In this document: positions 1-6,578 of the stretch, piece by piece
Numbering within the stretch: position 1 is the first letter of the stretch
How the letters are laid out: every line of letters begins with the position of its first letter
Source of the DNA: RGIG8748 sp045578205
Lineage (GTDB): Bacteria > Bacillota > Clostridia > UMGS1810
Length of the DNA stretch: 7,464 nucleotides
Reading direction: 5' to 3'
Assembly: GCA_045578205.1 (NCBI GenBank)
Contig: JAZNJU010000180.1
Span: 1-7,464, forward strand
Notes under the pieces: model-generated
Seen by the model: the letters and a program-made list of their open reading frames with translations, nothing else
Told to the model about the DNA's origin: nothing
Database searches by the model: none
Program-made: the position numbers and the translations under genes

Positions 1-207
1 CGAAGTGCACATAAACGGGGGAGACCCTTTTTTGGTAATGAGATTAACCGCGTCGGCAGTTTCCTCCTGAAGTTTATTTACTTTTCTGACACTGTCTTTA
101 ATTTCTGCCTTTTGTATCCTTGCCTTTGTTGTTTCCATAACGGCATGTTGGGACAGCATTTCAAGAATCTTGTCAAATTCCAGAGTGGGAAAAACACGTT
201 TATCCAT
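1..207 (-). CDS. mutS2: Endonuclease MutS2, N-terminal 69 residues (partial, runs off left edge)
   Basis: The 69 visible codons are open from ATG to the window edge. They match the start of MutS2: a KRVFPTLEFDKILEML opening, then a helical stretch ending in KLQEETADAVNLITKKGSPPF. The 'LEFDKI', 'QEETADA' and 'KGSPPF' pieces are typical of the family's N-terminus. MutS2 is a MutS-like ATPase with a C-terminal Smr domain; in Bacillota it is linked to suppression of recombination or to rescue of collided ribosomes, and the sequence here cannot tell which. The ATPase and Smr regions lie outside the window, so completeness cannot be judged. The start is supported by GAGGAA six bases upstream of the ATG. 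It follows the GT-CsaB gene by 19 bases with no terminator between, so it is probably the last visible cistron of the operon. Confidence 0.88.
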   Translation of the reverse strand, partial: MDKRVFPTLEFDKILEMLSQHAVMETTKARIQKAEIKDSVRKVNKLQEETADAVNLITKKGSPPFMCTS

Positions 208-226
208 TTTATTTCCTCATTGCATT

Positions 227-2434
227 TTATTTTAAAAGATTTGATGCGATGTCTGCATTTTCTCCCGCTTTTTCGCGAAGGCGGGATATCTTTAGGGGTA
301 TTTCGTTTCTTATTTCTTCCATATTTTCAAAAACGGTGCAGGCTTTTTCGTATCCTGCGTCGGTGCCCAGTTCCTCTGTTTCCAGACAGATTCCCGAGCC
401 CAGTTCTTCTATGTTGCTTTTAACCTTGGGGTCGTAGTTTATGCCAATGACAGGCACACCCATAACAAGTGCAAACAAAAGCATGTGAAGTCTTACTGCG
501 AAAGTGGCTTTTGCCTTTGAAACAATGCCCATTATGGTTTCCACTTCCAGGTCGCGGTCTATGAAAAATGCCTTGGTTTCCATACGGGAAACTATGTCGA
601 GGCTTATCTTTTTGTCTTTTGTGTACTGCATTGGTATGAGTACGGGAACAAGGTTGTGCTTTTGGCATATGCGGTCTGCAGTATGGGCGAATTTCTGTGC
701 AAATACAGAATCTTCTTCCGCTGTGTTTCTCACGGAAATAACAAGCAGATTTTCCGAAAGTCCCATTTCCTCAAGAACTTTTTCTGCCTTTTTGGTGTCG
801 GATACGCCAAGGGAAAACGCGGCATCTCCCGTGACTTTTATCAGGGGTTTTGTTACGTTCATTTTCCTCAAAAAGTCTGCACTGAATGAATCACGCAGAG
901 TTATGACATCAAGGCTGTCAAGAATTTTTGCGCTCTTTTTCTTGTTTTTCGGCTTTCTTATCGGGCCTATGCCGTTTGCATAGAGCATAACCTTGAGACC
1001 GGATTTTTTTGCAAGGGAAAGGCAGTACAGATAGTACATAAGAGAACGGGTGCTCGTTACGTCCTGTATAAGGCTTCCGCCTCCTGCAATGAGAAGTTTT
1101 GAACTTTTCATAAGTTTCCTGATTTTGAAGAAATTGAAGCGGTTTACCGCGTGAACTCCGTAACTTGCATAGGTTTCGTCGGGGTTTTTGGACAGAACCG
1201 CAGGGCAGAATTCGGGAGATTTCTTCCTCATTTCGTCTATTACCGCCCAAAGAAGAGCATCGTCACCCCGATTGCCGTAGCCGTAGTAACCCATCATTAT
1301 TGTGTTGGGTTTGTGATCTCTTATGGCATCTTTGTACATCTTCTCGTTGTCTTTTGCCATTTTTGCGACGCTGTAATGTTCGTCTGTCACGTTTTTGCCG
1401 AGTTGAGCCACTTTGGAAATAGCCTTTTCATCCATGGAAAGAAGTGTGCACAAGTCACCAAAAAGAACGTCTGCATCGGTTCTTTTGCAACCTCTTGCAG
1501 TAAAGTTAGTTTCTATTGCAAGGGAGATGTTTTCTTCGGAAAGTATTCCGATGTAGCCTTCCTGACCTGCAATTATGCAAGGCTTTTTCATTGCCATGGG
1601 TTCTAAAATGGCACGGCTTACGCCCACGCAGACATCCGCCGAAGCATGGATTTCGTTCACGTCGGTCCTTTTTCCCGTGAGGATTACGGCTTTTCGGGAG
1701 AGAAGTTTGTTCACTTCGTCTGCTTTTCTTCGTATTTCATCTTCACCGTCGCCGCCGCCGACTATTACAAATTCCAAAAGAGGGAACTTTTCATTAAGTT
1801 CTCTCATTTTCTCAAGAATGCACATTGCAGGGGCATACACATCTTTTTCCAGACGGCTTACATACACAATTCGTTTAGCATCGGGATTTAATGAAAACTC
1901 CTCAACTATTTTGTCTTTGGGAATATTTTCATTGAATTTATGCGTATCTATTCCGTTTATGCCGTTATATATAACCTTTTTGCTCACCGCATAATTTGCG
2001 TGGAGATACTCGGCAAGGTCGTGGCTCACCGCAAGGGTTTTTTCTCCCCAACGGCTTAGTTTTTTGACTAAGGGGGAAGTGTCAAACTGAGCGTGAACGG
2101 TAGTTACATACACAAATGATTTTCCCGACAAACGGTGGATTTCACCTATGATGAAACTCGGAATTCGGGCGTGGGAGTGGACAATGTCGGGTTTTTCGGT
2201 TTTTATTATTTTGTTTATAATAAAAGCGGATTTTACCATGTCGGTAATGTTTCTTCTGCCCACAGGGACGGTATAGTGTCTTATGCCGAAGTTTTCCACC
2301 TCGTCTGCATAGACACCGCCTCCCGATATTATGGAAACATCGTGTCCGCGCCTTTTTAATTCTTTGGAAAGTTCCACAACGTGTGTTTCCGCTCCGCCTA
2401 TTTCCAGTCCTGCAAGTGCCATTAGTATCTTCAT
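227..2434 (-). CDS. csaB: Fusion of a GT4-type glycosyltransferase with polysaccharide pyruvyl transferase CsaB
   Basis: This 735-residue protein has two enzyme halves. Residues 1-370 resemble a GT-B family 4 glycosyltransferase: a GGAETHV motif at 13-19, PDIVHSH at 82-88, and an acceptor/donor region SRAILEPMAMKKPCIIAGQEG at 273-293. Residues 377-735 are a CsaB-type pyruvyltransferase (PF04230-like): GYYGYGNRGDDA at 382-393, AGGGSLIQDVTSTRS at 450-464, YANGIGPI at 485-492, ITLRDSFS at 511-518, and RLHMLLFALVMGVPVIGI at 648-665. CsaB of Bacillus anthracis is needed to pyruvylate the secondary wall polysaccharide that SLH-domain proteins bind. The inferred role is cytoplasmic assembly and pyruvylation of such a polymer. 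In the GT half, the first Glu of the usual E-x7-E pair is Val270; only Glu278 is present. The start ATG overlaps the rluA-like stop as ATGA, with GGAG a few bases upstream inside that gene, implying translational coupling. CsaB is usually about 360 residues, so the fusion is notable but shows no sign of frame error. Confidence 0.88.
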   Translation of the reverse strand: MKILMALAGLEIGGAETHVVELSKELKRRGHDVSIISGGGVYADEVENFGIRHYTVPVGRRNITDMVKSAFIINKIIKTEKPDIVHSHARIPSFIIGEIHRLSGKSFVYVTTVHAQFDTSPLVKKLSRWGEKTLAVSHDLAEYLHANYAVSKKVIYNGINGIDTHKFNENIPKDKIVEEFSLNPDAKRIVYVSRLEKDVYAPAMCILEKMRELNEKFPLLEFVIVGGGDGEDEIRRKADEVNKLLSRKAVILTGKRTDVNEIHASADVCVGVSRAILEPMAMKKPCIIAGQEGYIGILSEENISLAIETNFTARGCKRTDADVLFGDLCTLLSMDEKAISKVAQLGKNVTDEHYSVAKMAKDNEKMYKDAIRDHKPNTIMMGYYGYGNRGDDALLWAVIDEMRKKSPEFCPAVLSKNPDETYASYGVHAVNRFNFFKIRKLMKSSKLLIAGGGSLIQDVTSTRSLMYYLYCLSLAKKSGLKVMLYANGIGPIRKPKNKKKSAKILDSLDVITLRDSFSADFLRKMNVTKPLIKVTGDAAFSLGVSDTKKAEKVLEEMGLSENLLVISVRNTAEEDSVFAQKFAHTADRICQKHNLVPVLIPMQYTKDKKISLDIVSRMETKAFFIDRDLEVETIMGIVSKAKATFAVRLHMLLFALVMGVPVIGINYDPKVKSNIEELGSGICLETEELGTDAGYEKACTVFENMEEIRNEIPLKISRLREKAGENADIASNLLK

Positions 2435-3378
2435 AACATTTCTCCTTCAAAGGGAACCTTTTCTACACAAAAGGTTTTGCCGTTTAAGTAATCCAGATGG
2501 TTGGTGTCCGAAAAATCGAACTGCAGTTTGTAGGAGTAGAGCGCCTGAGTTTTCATACCGACTTTTTCGTTGAATTCGTTGGTGCCGTACTTGCCGTCTC
2601 CTGCAAGAGGATGTCCTATTGAGGCAAAGTGTGCCCTTATCTGATGAGTTCTGCCCGTGATAAGTTCCACCTCCACAAGACTTGTGAGGCGGTTTTCACG
2701 AAGAACTCTGTATTTTGTCACAATTGGTTTGCTGCCTGCCGTTGGCTCGGAATGAATGTACACCCTGTTTTGCTCGGTGTTCTTTACAAGGTGGGATTTC
2801 AATGTATCTTCTTTCTTTTTAAGTTTCCCCGAAACGAGACAAAGATAGTATTTTTTAATTTCACGGGTTTTGATTTTTTCGTTTATAAGTTTCAGCGTGC
2901 GGGCATTTTTTGCACCGATTACAATTCCTCCCGTGTTGCGGTCTATGCGGTTGCACAGCGAGGGGACAAAGGAGTTTTCGTTTTCGTAGTCATATTCTCC
3001 CTTGTTGTAAAGATATGCTTTCATATGGTTAAGCAGTGTGTTAATCTTCTCGTCTTCATCGTCATGGACAATAACTCCCGGTTTTTTATCCATGAGGATT
3101 ATGTTCTCGTCCTCATAAACAATGCACAGTTCGCCCTTGCACTTTAAAAAAGACAGTTTTTCGTCGGGTGTCTGAAAGAACTCGTCGTTTATGTACAGGT
3201 CTATTTTGTCGCCCACTCTGAGGATGGTGTCAATTTCTGCTCTTTTTCCGTTTATCTTTATTCTTTTTTTGCGGATTCCTTTGTATATCAGGCTTTTGGG
3301 CATGGTTTTGAAACACTTTGCTAAAAACTTGTCCAGCCTTTGATTGGAATCGTTTTCGTTTACTGTTACAGTTCTCAT
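2431..3378 (-). CDS. RluA-family 23S rRNA/tRNA pseudouridine synthase
   Basis: The 315-residue product isomerises uridine to pseudouridine in structured RNA, most likely ribosomal. An S4-like RNA-binding domain occupies about residues 12-62 (QRLDKFLAKCF through GDKIDLYI). The catalytic domain follows. The active-site motif NRIDRNTGGIVIGAK lies at 143-157, with Asp146 as the expected nucleophile; the usual HRLD is NRID here, a variant I associate with Clostridia. Further family motifs are KKYYLCLVSG at 175-184 and TGRTHQIRAHFASIGHPLAGD at 241-261. The length is normal for RluC/RluD-type enzymes, but the target position cannot be read from sequence, so no symbol is given. The start is supported by AAGGTG (complement of 3383-3388), four bases before the ATG. 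It lies 13 bases after the LarC-like gene, and its TGA overlaps the next gene's ATG. Confidence 0.92.
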   Translation of the reverse strand: MRTVTVNENDSNQRLDKFLAKCFKTMPKSLIYKGIRKKRIKINGKRAEIDTILRVGDKIDLYINDEFFQTPDEKLSFLKCKGELCIVYEDENIILMDKKPGVIVHDDEDEKINTLLNHMKAYLYNKGEYDYENENSFVPSLCNRIDRNTGGIVIGAKNARTLKLINEKIKTREIKKYYLCLVSGKLKKKEDTLKSHLVKNTEQNRVYIHSEPTAGSKPIVTKYRVLRENRLTSLVEVELITGRTHQIRAHFASIGHPLAGDGKYGTNEFNEKVGMKTQALYSYKLQFDFSDTNHLDYLNGKTFCVEKVPFEGEML

Positions 3379-3391
3379 ATTGCACCTTGTT

Positions 3392-4009
3392 TTATAGTAT
3401 CGAGGCGAAATTTTCTTCTTCGCACATGCTTAAAGACAGTTCTTCGGGGTTGAACTGACCTATTACTGCAGTTACAATGTCCATACTGTCTTTGGAATTA
3501 CCTCCTGCACCGTATCCGATTGCAAGGATGTCCATGTTTGGCTTGGGACCATGCTCCGAAATTATTGCCCCGAGAAATGCTGCGTCGGCGCACTTTGGCG
3601 CTGTGAGGCCATCACAGGTGGGAAGAAGTTCTATTCCCGCTTTTTCAAGTATGCCTATTACTTCTCCGTCTGCATTGTCGGCTATGCTCATATCCGAACA
3701 CATTACATACTCTATGCCCATAATCTCCATGGCACAGATAACGGATTGCATATAAAGTCTATTGGTTTCTTCGGATGGCTCATATGCCGTGCAGATGTCG
3801 TAGGGGTCTAATTTGCACGTTCCATCAAGGTTCACCTTTTTGCACTCTATGGATGAGCGGACTGTGGAAAGCACTTCCAACTTGAAAGGATGTGCAAATT
3901 CATTAAGTTTTGTTTCCAGTTCGTTTATGTTAAGTCCTGCATCTGCCAAAGCACCCAGAAGCATTCTGGCGCTGAAGCCGAAAAAACAGTCTATATACAG
4001 TATTCTCAT
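3392..4009 (-). CDS. Short, degenerate LarC N-terminal-domain-like protein (function uncertain)
   Basis: The 205-residue protein resembles the N-terminal half of LarC (DUF111), the CTP-dependent nickel insertase of the nickel-pincer cofactor pathway. The match rests on ILYIDCFFGFSARMLLGALADAG (residues 3-25, compare LYLDCFSGISGDMFLGAL), the following LEVLSTVRSSIECKKV, and the late GYGAGGNSKDSMDIVTAVIG (165-184). Key features are missing. SGDM is SARM, the His-rich HEVGAVDSIVDI segment is absent, the PVPAPAT and TPTGAA stretches are eroded, and only two histidines (40, 153) remain. There is no C-terminal LarC2 domain, and the next gene downstream is unrelated. It carries nine cysteines (8, 56, 65, 73, 92, 104, 132, 140, 196), high for its size. 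Nickel insertion is therefore doubtful. The ATG is two bases after the TPR gene's stop and has no clear Shine-Dalgarno site, suggesting coupled reinitiation. No larA, larB or larE is visible. Confidence 0.6.
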   Translation of the reverse strand: MRILYIDCFFGFSARMLLGALADAGLNINELETKLNEFAHPFKLEVLSTVRSSIECKKVNLDGTCKLDPYDICTAYEPSEETNRLYMQSVICAMEIMGIEYVMCSDMSIADNADGEVIGILEKAGIELLPTCDGLTAPKCADAAFLGAIISEHGPKPNMDILAIGYGAGGNSKDSMDIVTAVIGQFNPEELSLSMCEEENFASIL

Positions 4010-4011
4010 GG

Positions 4012-4842
4012 TTATATCATAAGTTCGCTAACGCGGTTGATGGCTTCGCAAATCTGGTCGTGAGTGATGGTTGAAAGAAACTTTTCTTCAAAAGTAAGAG
4101 CCATTTCGTAATTTTTCTTCGCCTTTTCAAGGTTGCCTCTTTTTTCCATTATGGTAGCATAGTTGTAGTATGCTTCCATAAATTTTGGGTTTTGGGGAAG
4201 AAGTTCATCATACACAGCCTCGGCTTCATCCAACATTCCCTGTTCGATGTATGCCTGACCCAGATTGTCACGGCTCACAAGGTCGGTTGCGTTGTATTCA
4301 ACACCCTCTTTGGCAAGATTTTCCGCTTTGGAAAACTCTTTGTTCATAAGATAGAAACTCCCAAGAGTGCCGAAGAATGCGGGGGTTTTGTAACCTAATT
4401 CATAGAGGTCTTCCAATTCTACAATAGCGGCGGATATGTCGCCTCTTTTCCAGGTTATGAGAGCGCGGTTGAAGTCGCAGGCTTTGAATTCTGCTTCTTT
4501 CAGTGTGTGTTTGCCCAGAACCACGGCTTTGTTCATAACATTTTCTGCAAGGTCCAACTTTCCGTTCCTTATGAGGATGTATGCGTAGATAAGTTGATAA
4601 GAAGGACTTAATTTTCTTGTTTTGTAAGCAAGAGAGAATATTTTAAGACCCTTTTCAGTGTTGGAATGATACACCCTCGCGCCTATGAACATAAGCACAT
4701 TGGCACGGAAAATAAAGGCGGACACAAGGTATCCCAACACAAGAGTTCCTATTGTAAGACCAAGGTTACCGTTTCCCGATACGAGATATGTTAAAAATGC
4801 AGGGAGAGTAAACCCCAAAATTCCTTTGATAAGTGTTTTCAT
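4012..4842 (-). CDS. Membrane-anchored tetratricopeptide-repeat protein
   Basis: The 276-residue protein begins with two hydrophobic segments (about residues 5-21 and 28-46) joined by a short polar turn, giving a likely hairpin membrane anchor. A third, weaker hydrophobic patch lies at 48-55. The rest is helical repeat. Tetratricopeptide units are visible at about 82-115, 117-150, 156-189, 190-223 and 224-257, the clearest being DNLGQAYIEQGMLDEAEAVY and NYATIMEKRGNLEKAKKNYE. TPRs bind partner proteins; no enzymatic motif is present and the partner is unknown. The start is fixed by a full AGGAGG eight bases upstream. Another ATG eight bases further upstream is out of frame. The gene begins 12 bases after comM and ends two bases before the LarC-like gene. 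Confidence 0.82.
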   Translation of the reverse strand: MKTLIKGILGFTLPAFLTYLVSGNGNLGLTIGTLVLGYLVSAFIFRANVLMFIGARVYHSNTEKGLKIFSLAYKTRKLSPSYQLIYAYILIRNGKLDLAENVMNKAVVLGKHTLKEAEFKACDFNRALITWKRGDISAAIVELEDLYELGYKTPAFFGTLGSFYLMNKEFSKAENLAKEGVEYNATDLVSRDNLGQAYIEQGMLDEAEAVYDELLPQNPKFMEAYYNYATIMEKRGNLEKAKKNYEMALTFEEKFLSTITHDQICEAINRVSELMI

Positions 4843-4850
4843 AAAATCAT

Positions 4851-4856
4851 CCTCCT
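4851..4856 (-). promoter_or_regulatory. Ribosome binding site of the TPR gene, overlapping the comM stop codon
   Basis: The minus strand reads AGGAGG here, eight bases before the ATG at 4842. Its upstream end overlaps the TAG stop of the comM-like gene (4855-4857), so ribosomes finishing comM sit on the next gene's initiation site. It is the strongest Shine-Dalgarno match seen inside the operon. Confidence 0.8.
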
Positions 4857-6393
4857 AATTTGACCAGAATTTTTTGTCGAGGCTTCTGTACTGGATAGCC
4901 TCTGCAATATGTATCGTCTGAATGTTTTCGCTTCCCTCAAGGTCGGCAATGGTGCGCGCCACTTTGAGTATGCGGTTGTGTGCTCTTGCGGAAAGTCCCA
5001 GGCTTTCAAAAGCACTCTGCAAGATGGCTTTCCCGTCATCGGTAAGAACACAGAATTTTTCTGTGAGCGACGGTGTCAGTTGTGCATTGCAGTATATAGA
5101 TGTGCCTTTGTATCTGTCCAGTTGGATTTTGCGTGCTCTGTTTACCCTTTGCCTTATGTCGGACGAGTTTTCGCCTTTCTTTTGGCAGGAAAGTTCGTCG
5201 TATTTTATGGATGGAACTTCAATGTGCAGGTCAAAACGGTCCAGCATAGGACCCGAAACTTTTCCGAGATAGTTCTGGATTTGTCCCGCAGTGCAGGTAC
5301 ATTCTCTCACGGGGTCTCCGTAGTATCCGCACTTGCAGGGGTTCATGCTTGCAATGAGCATAACGGAACTTGGGAATTTAGCGGAGCCTGCAACTCTTGA
5401 CACGGTAAAACTTCCGTCCTCAATGGGTTGGCGCATAGCCTCTATTGCATCTTTGCGGAATTCGGGAAATTCATCCAGAAAGAGAACGCCTCTGTGAGCA
5501 AGGCTTATTTCGCCCGGCCTCGGTGTTGTTCCGCCTCCCGTGAGTGCTACTGAAGAAACTGTGTGGTGCGGACTTCTGAAAGGCCGTTTTGTCATAAGCG
5601 GTACATCTTTTGGCAGATGTCCTGCCACGGAATATATTTTTGTGACCTCCAGCGCTTCTTCAAAAGACATTGCCGGAAGAATGGAGGGTATGCGCTTTGC
5701 AAGCATGGTTTTTCCCGAACCCGGGGAGCCTATCATGAGGCAGTTGTGACCGCCTGCGGCGGCAACTTCCAAGGCTCTTTTTGCTGCCTCCTGCCCTTTT
5801 ACATCGCAGAAGTCTTCTGTTTCAATCCACGAAGTTTCAAAAAGTGCATCTGTGTCTACCTGTGCAGGCTCTATGGCTTTTTCGCCCCGAAGATGGGCCA
5901 CGGCCTCCGAAAGAGAAGACGCCCCCAGAACCTCTATGCCGTCAACCACGGCGGCTTCTTTGCAGTTGCCCTTTGGAACAAGAAGTTTTCCGTATCCCAT
6001 GTCCCTTGCGGCAACAGCAACGGGCAGGGTACCGTCGGTGTTTCTCAAAGAACCGTCCAACGCCAATTCGCCCAAAATAACAAAGTTACGGCAGGAATTT
6101 TCGGATATCTGCCCCGATGCGGCAAGTATTGCCAGACAAATGGGCAAATCCAGTGAAATACCCTCTTTTTTTGTGTTGGCAGGGGCTAAATTTATGACAA
6201 TCCTCTTTTGGGGCAGGGAAAGACCCGAGTTTTTAATTGCGGATTTTATTCTCTCTTTGGATTCTTTAACTGCAGTATCGGCAAGACCGACTATGTCTAT
6301 GCCGGGAAGTCCCTGAACAAGGTCGGCTTCCACTTCTATTATGTAACCGTCTATACCGAGAAGACCGCAGGAATTAACTTTTGCAAGAGCCAT
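4855..6393 (-). CDS. comM: YifB/ComM-family AAA+ ATPase (Mg-chelatase-like)
   Basis: The 512-residue protein matches the YifB/ComM family from end to end. An N-terminal Lon-protease-like (ChlI) domain opens with ALAKVNSCGLLGIDGYIIEVE and continues through the DIVGLADTAVKESKERIKSA region. The AAA+ module has Walker A GSPGSGKT at 222-229, FRSPHHT at 272-278, Walker B VLFLDEF at 303-309 and an NPCKCGYYGD segment at 351-360. Four cysteines there (353, 355, 365, 367) suggest a small metal site. The C-terminal Mg-chelatase lid follows, with LSARAHNRILKVARTIADLEG. In Vibrio, ComM is a hexameric helicase that aids branch migration during natural transformation; the role in Clostridia is less clear. 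An ATG nine bases further upstream (6402) is in frame, but AAAGGA abuts it and is better spaced for 6393, and family proteins start close to ALAKV. It is the first gene of the operon. No dprA is adjacent in this window. Confidence 0.93.
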   Translation of the reverse strand: MALAKVNSCGLLGIDGYIIEVEADLVQGLPGIDIVGLADTAVKESKERIKSAIKNSGLSLPQKRIVINLAPANTKKEGISLDLPICLAILAASGQISENSCRNFVILGELALDGSLRNTDGTLPVAVAARDMGYGKLLVPKGNCKEAAVVDGIEVLGASSLSEAVAHLRGEKAIEPAQVDTDALFETSWIETEDFCDVKGQEAAKRALEVAAAGGHNCLMIGSPGSGKTMLAKRIPSILPAMSFEEALEVTKIYSVAGHLPKDVPLMTKRPFRSPHHTVSSVALTGGGTTPRPGEISLAHRGVLFLDEFPEFRKDAIEAMRQPIEDGSFTVSRVAGSAKFPSSVMLIASMNPCKCGYYGDPVRECTCTAGQIQNYLGKVSGPMLDRFDLHIEVPSIKYDELSCQKKGENSSDIRQRVNRARKIQLDRYKGTSIYCNAQLTPSLTEKFCVLTDDGKAILQSAFESLGLSARAHNRILKVARTIADLEGSENIQTIHIAEAIQYRSLDKKFWSN

Positions 6394-6402
6394 AGTTATC
6401 AT

Positions 6403-6408
6403 CCTTTT
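6403..6408 (-). promoter_or_regulatory. Ribosome binding site that decides the comM start
   Basis: The minus strand reads AAAGGA here. It is nine bases from the ATG at 6393 but touches the in-frame ATG at 6402, so the downstream start is favoured. The resulting N-terminus, MALAKV, also fits the family better. Confidence 0.6.
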
Positions 6409-6420
6409 GCGTAAAATAAG

Positions 6421-6429
6421 TTATACACA
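6421..6429 (+). promoter_or_regulatory. Possible DnaA box in the operon transcription-start region
   Basis: The plus strand reads TTATACACA, which fits the general DnaA box consensus TTATNCACA exactly. It lies immediately downstream of the operon -10 box, around the expected first transcribed bases. A weaker relative with two mismatches (ATTTCCACA, 6456-6464) overlaps the -35 box. Both have the same orientation and start 35 bases apart. DnaA acts as a transcription regulator as well as initiator, but one exact site can arise by chance. Confidence 0.3.
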
Positions 6430-6433
6430 GCAT

Positions 6434-6462
6434 AGTATACCACACTTTTGCGGTCATTTCCA
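6434..6462 (-). promoter_or_regulatory. Sigma-A promoter of the minus-strand operon (extended -10)
   Basis: On the minus strand, TATACT (6439-6434) is preceded by TGG, giving the extended -10 form TGNTATACT. Seventeen bases upstream is TGGAAA (6462-6457), a four-of-six match to the -35 consensus. The predicted start is near 6427, leaving a leader of about 34 bases before the comM ATG. No other promoter of this quality was noticed upstream of the operon. Confidence 0.65.
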
Positions 6463-6482
6463 CATTTTTTTAACAAAATGTG
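6461..6482. repeat. Perfect 8-bp inverted repeat between the divergent promoters
   Basis: CACATTTT (6461-6468) and AAAATGTG (6475-6482) are exact reverse complements separated by six bases. The left arm overlaps the operon -35 box by two bases, and the whole dyad sits 31 bases from the lipoprotein gene's -35. Such a dyad could be an operator for one or both promoters. It could equally be a chance AT-rich repeat. Confidence 0.55.
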
Positions 6483-6513
6483 TTTCAGTTGTGTAACATA
6501 TTGGCTGTCTTGA

Positions 6514-6542
6514 TTGACTTTGCTGAAAAAGGGTGCAATAAT
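6514..6542 (+). promoter_or_regulatory. Sigma-A promoter of the lipoprotein gene
   Basis: TTGACT (6514-6519, five of six) and AATAAT (6537-6542, five of six) are separated by exactly 17 bases. The predicted start near 6549 gives a leader of about 30 bases carrying the Shine-Dalgarno site. It points away from the comM promoter. Confidence 0.72.
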
Positions 6543-6564
6543 ATAAGAAATAATGTGTCAGTCT

Positions 6565-6571
6565 GGGAGGG
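6565..6571 (+). promoter_or_regulatory. Ribosome binding site that fixes the lipoprotein GTG start
   Basis: GGGAGGG lies seven bases before the GTG at 6579. The same frame stays open upstream to an ATG at 6480, but that start has no such site, lies before the predicted promoter, and would add 33 residues ahead of the signal peptide. Confidence 0.8.
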
Positions 6572-6578
6572 TAGTTTT

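Noticed and set aside
504..983. Plus-strand open frame of about 159 codons opposite the GT-CsaB gene.
   Set aside because: It is antisense to well-supported CsaB motifs, has no recognisable domain, and its composition is what a shadow of the minus-strand gene would give. The other long plus-strand frames between 112 and 6414 were rejected for the same reason.
3379..3391. Possible programmed frameshift from the LarC-like gene into a LarC2 half, as known for some LarC genes.
   Set aside because: The sequence after the stop is a 13-base gap followed by a complete RluA-family gene. No LarC2-like sequence is present downstream.
6480..6578. Upstream in-frame extension of the lipoprotein to an ATG at 6480.
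   Set aside because: That ATG precedes the predicted promoter, lacks a ribosome site, and would place 33 residues ahead of a complete signal peptide. GTG at 6579 has GGGAGGG at seven bases.
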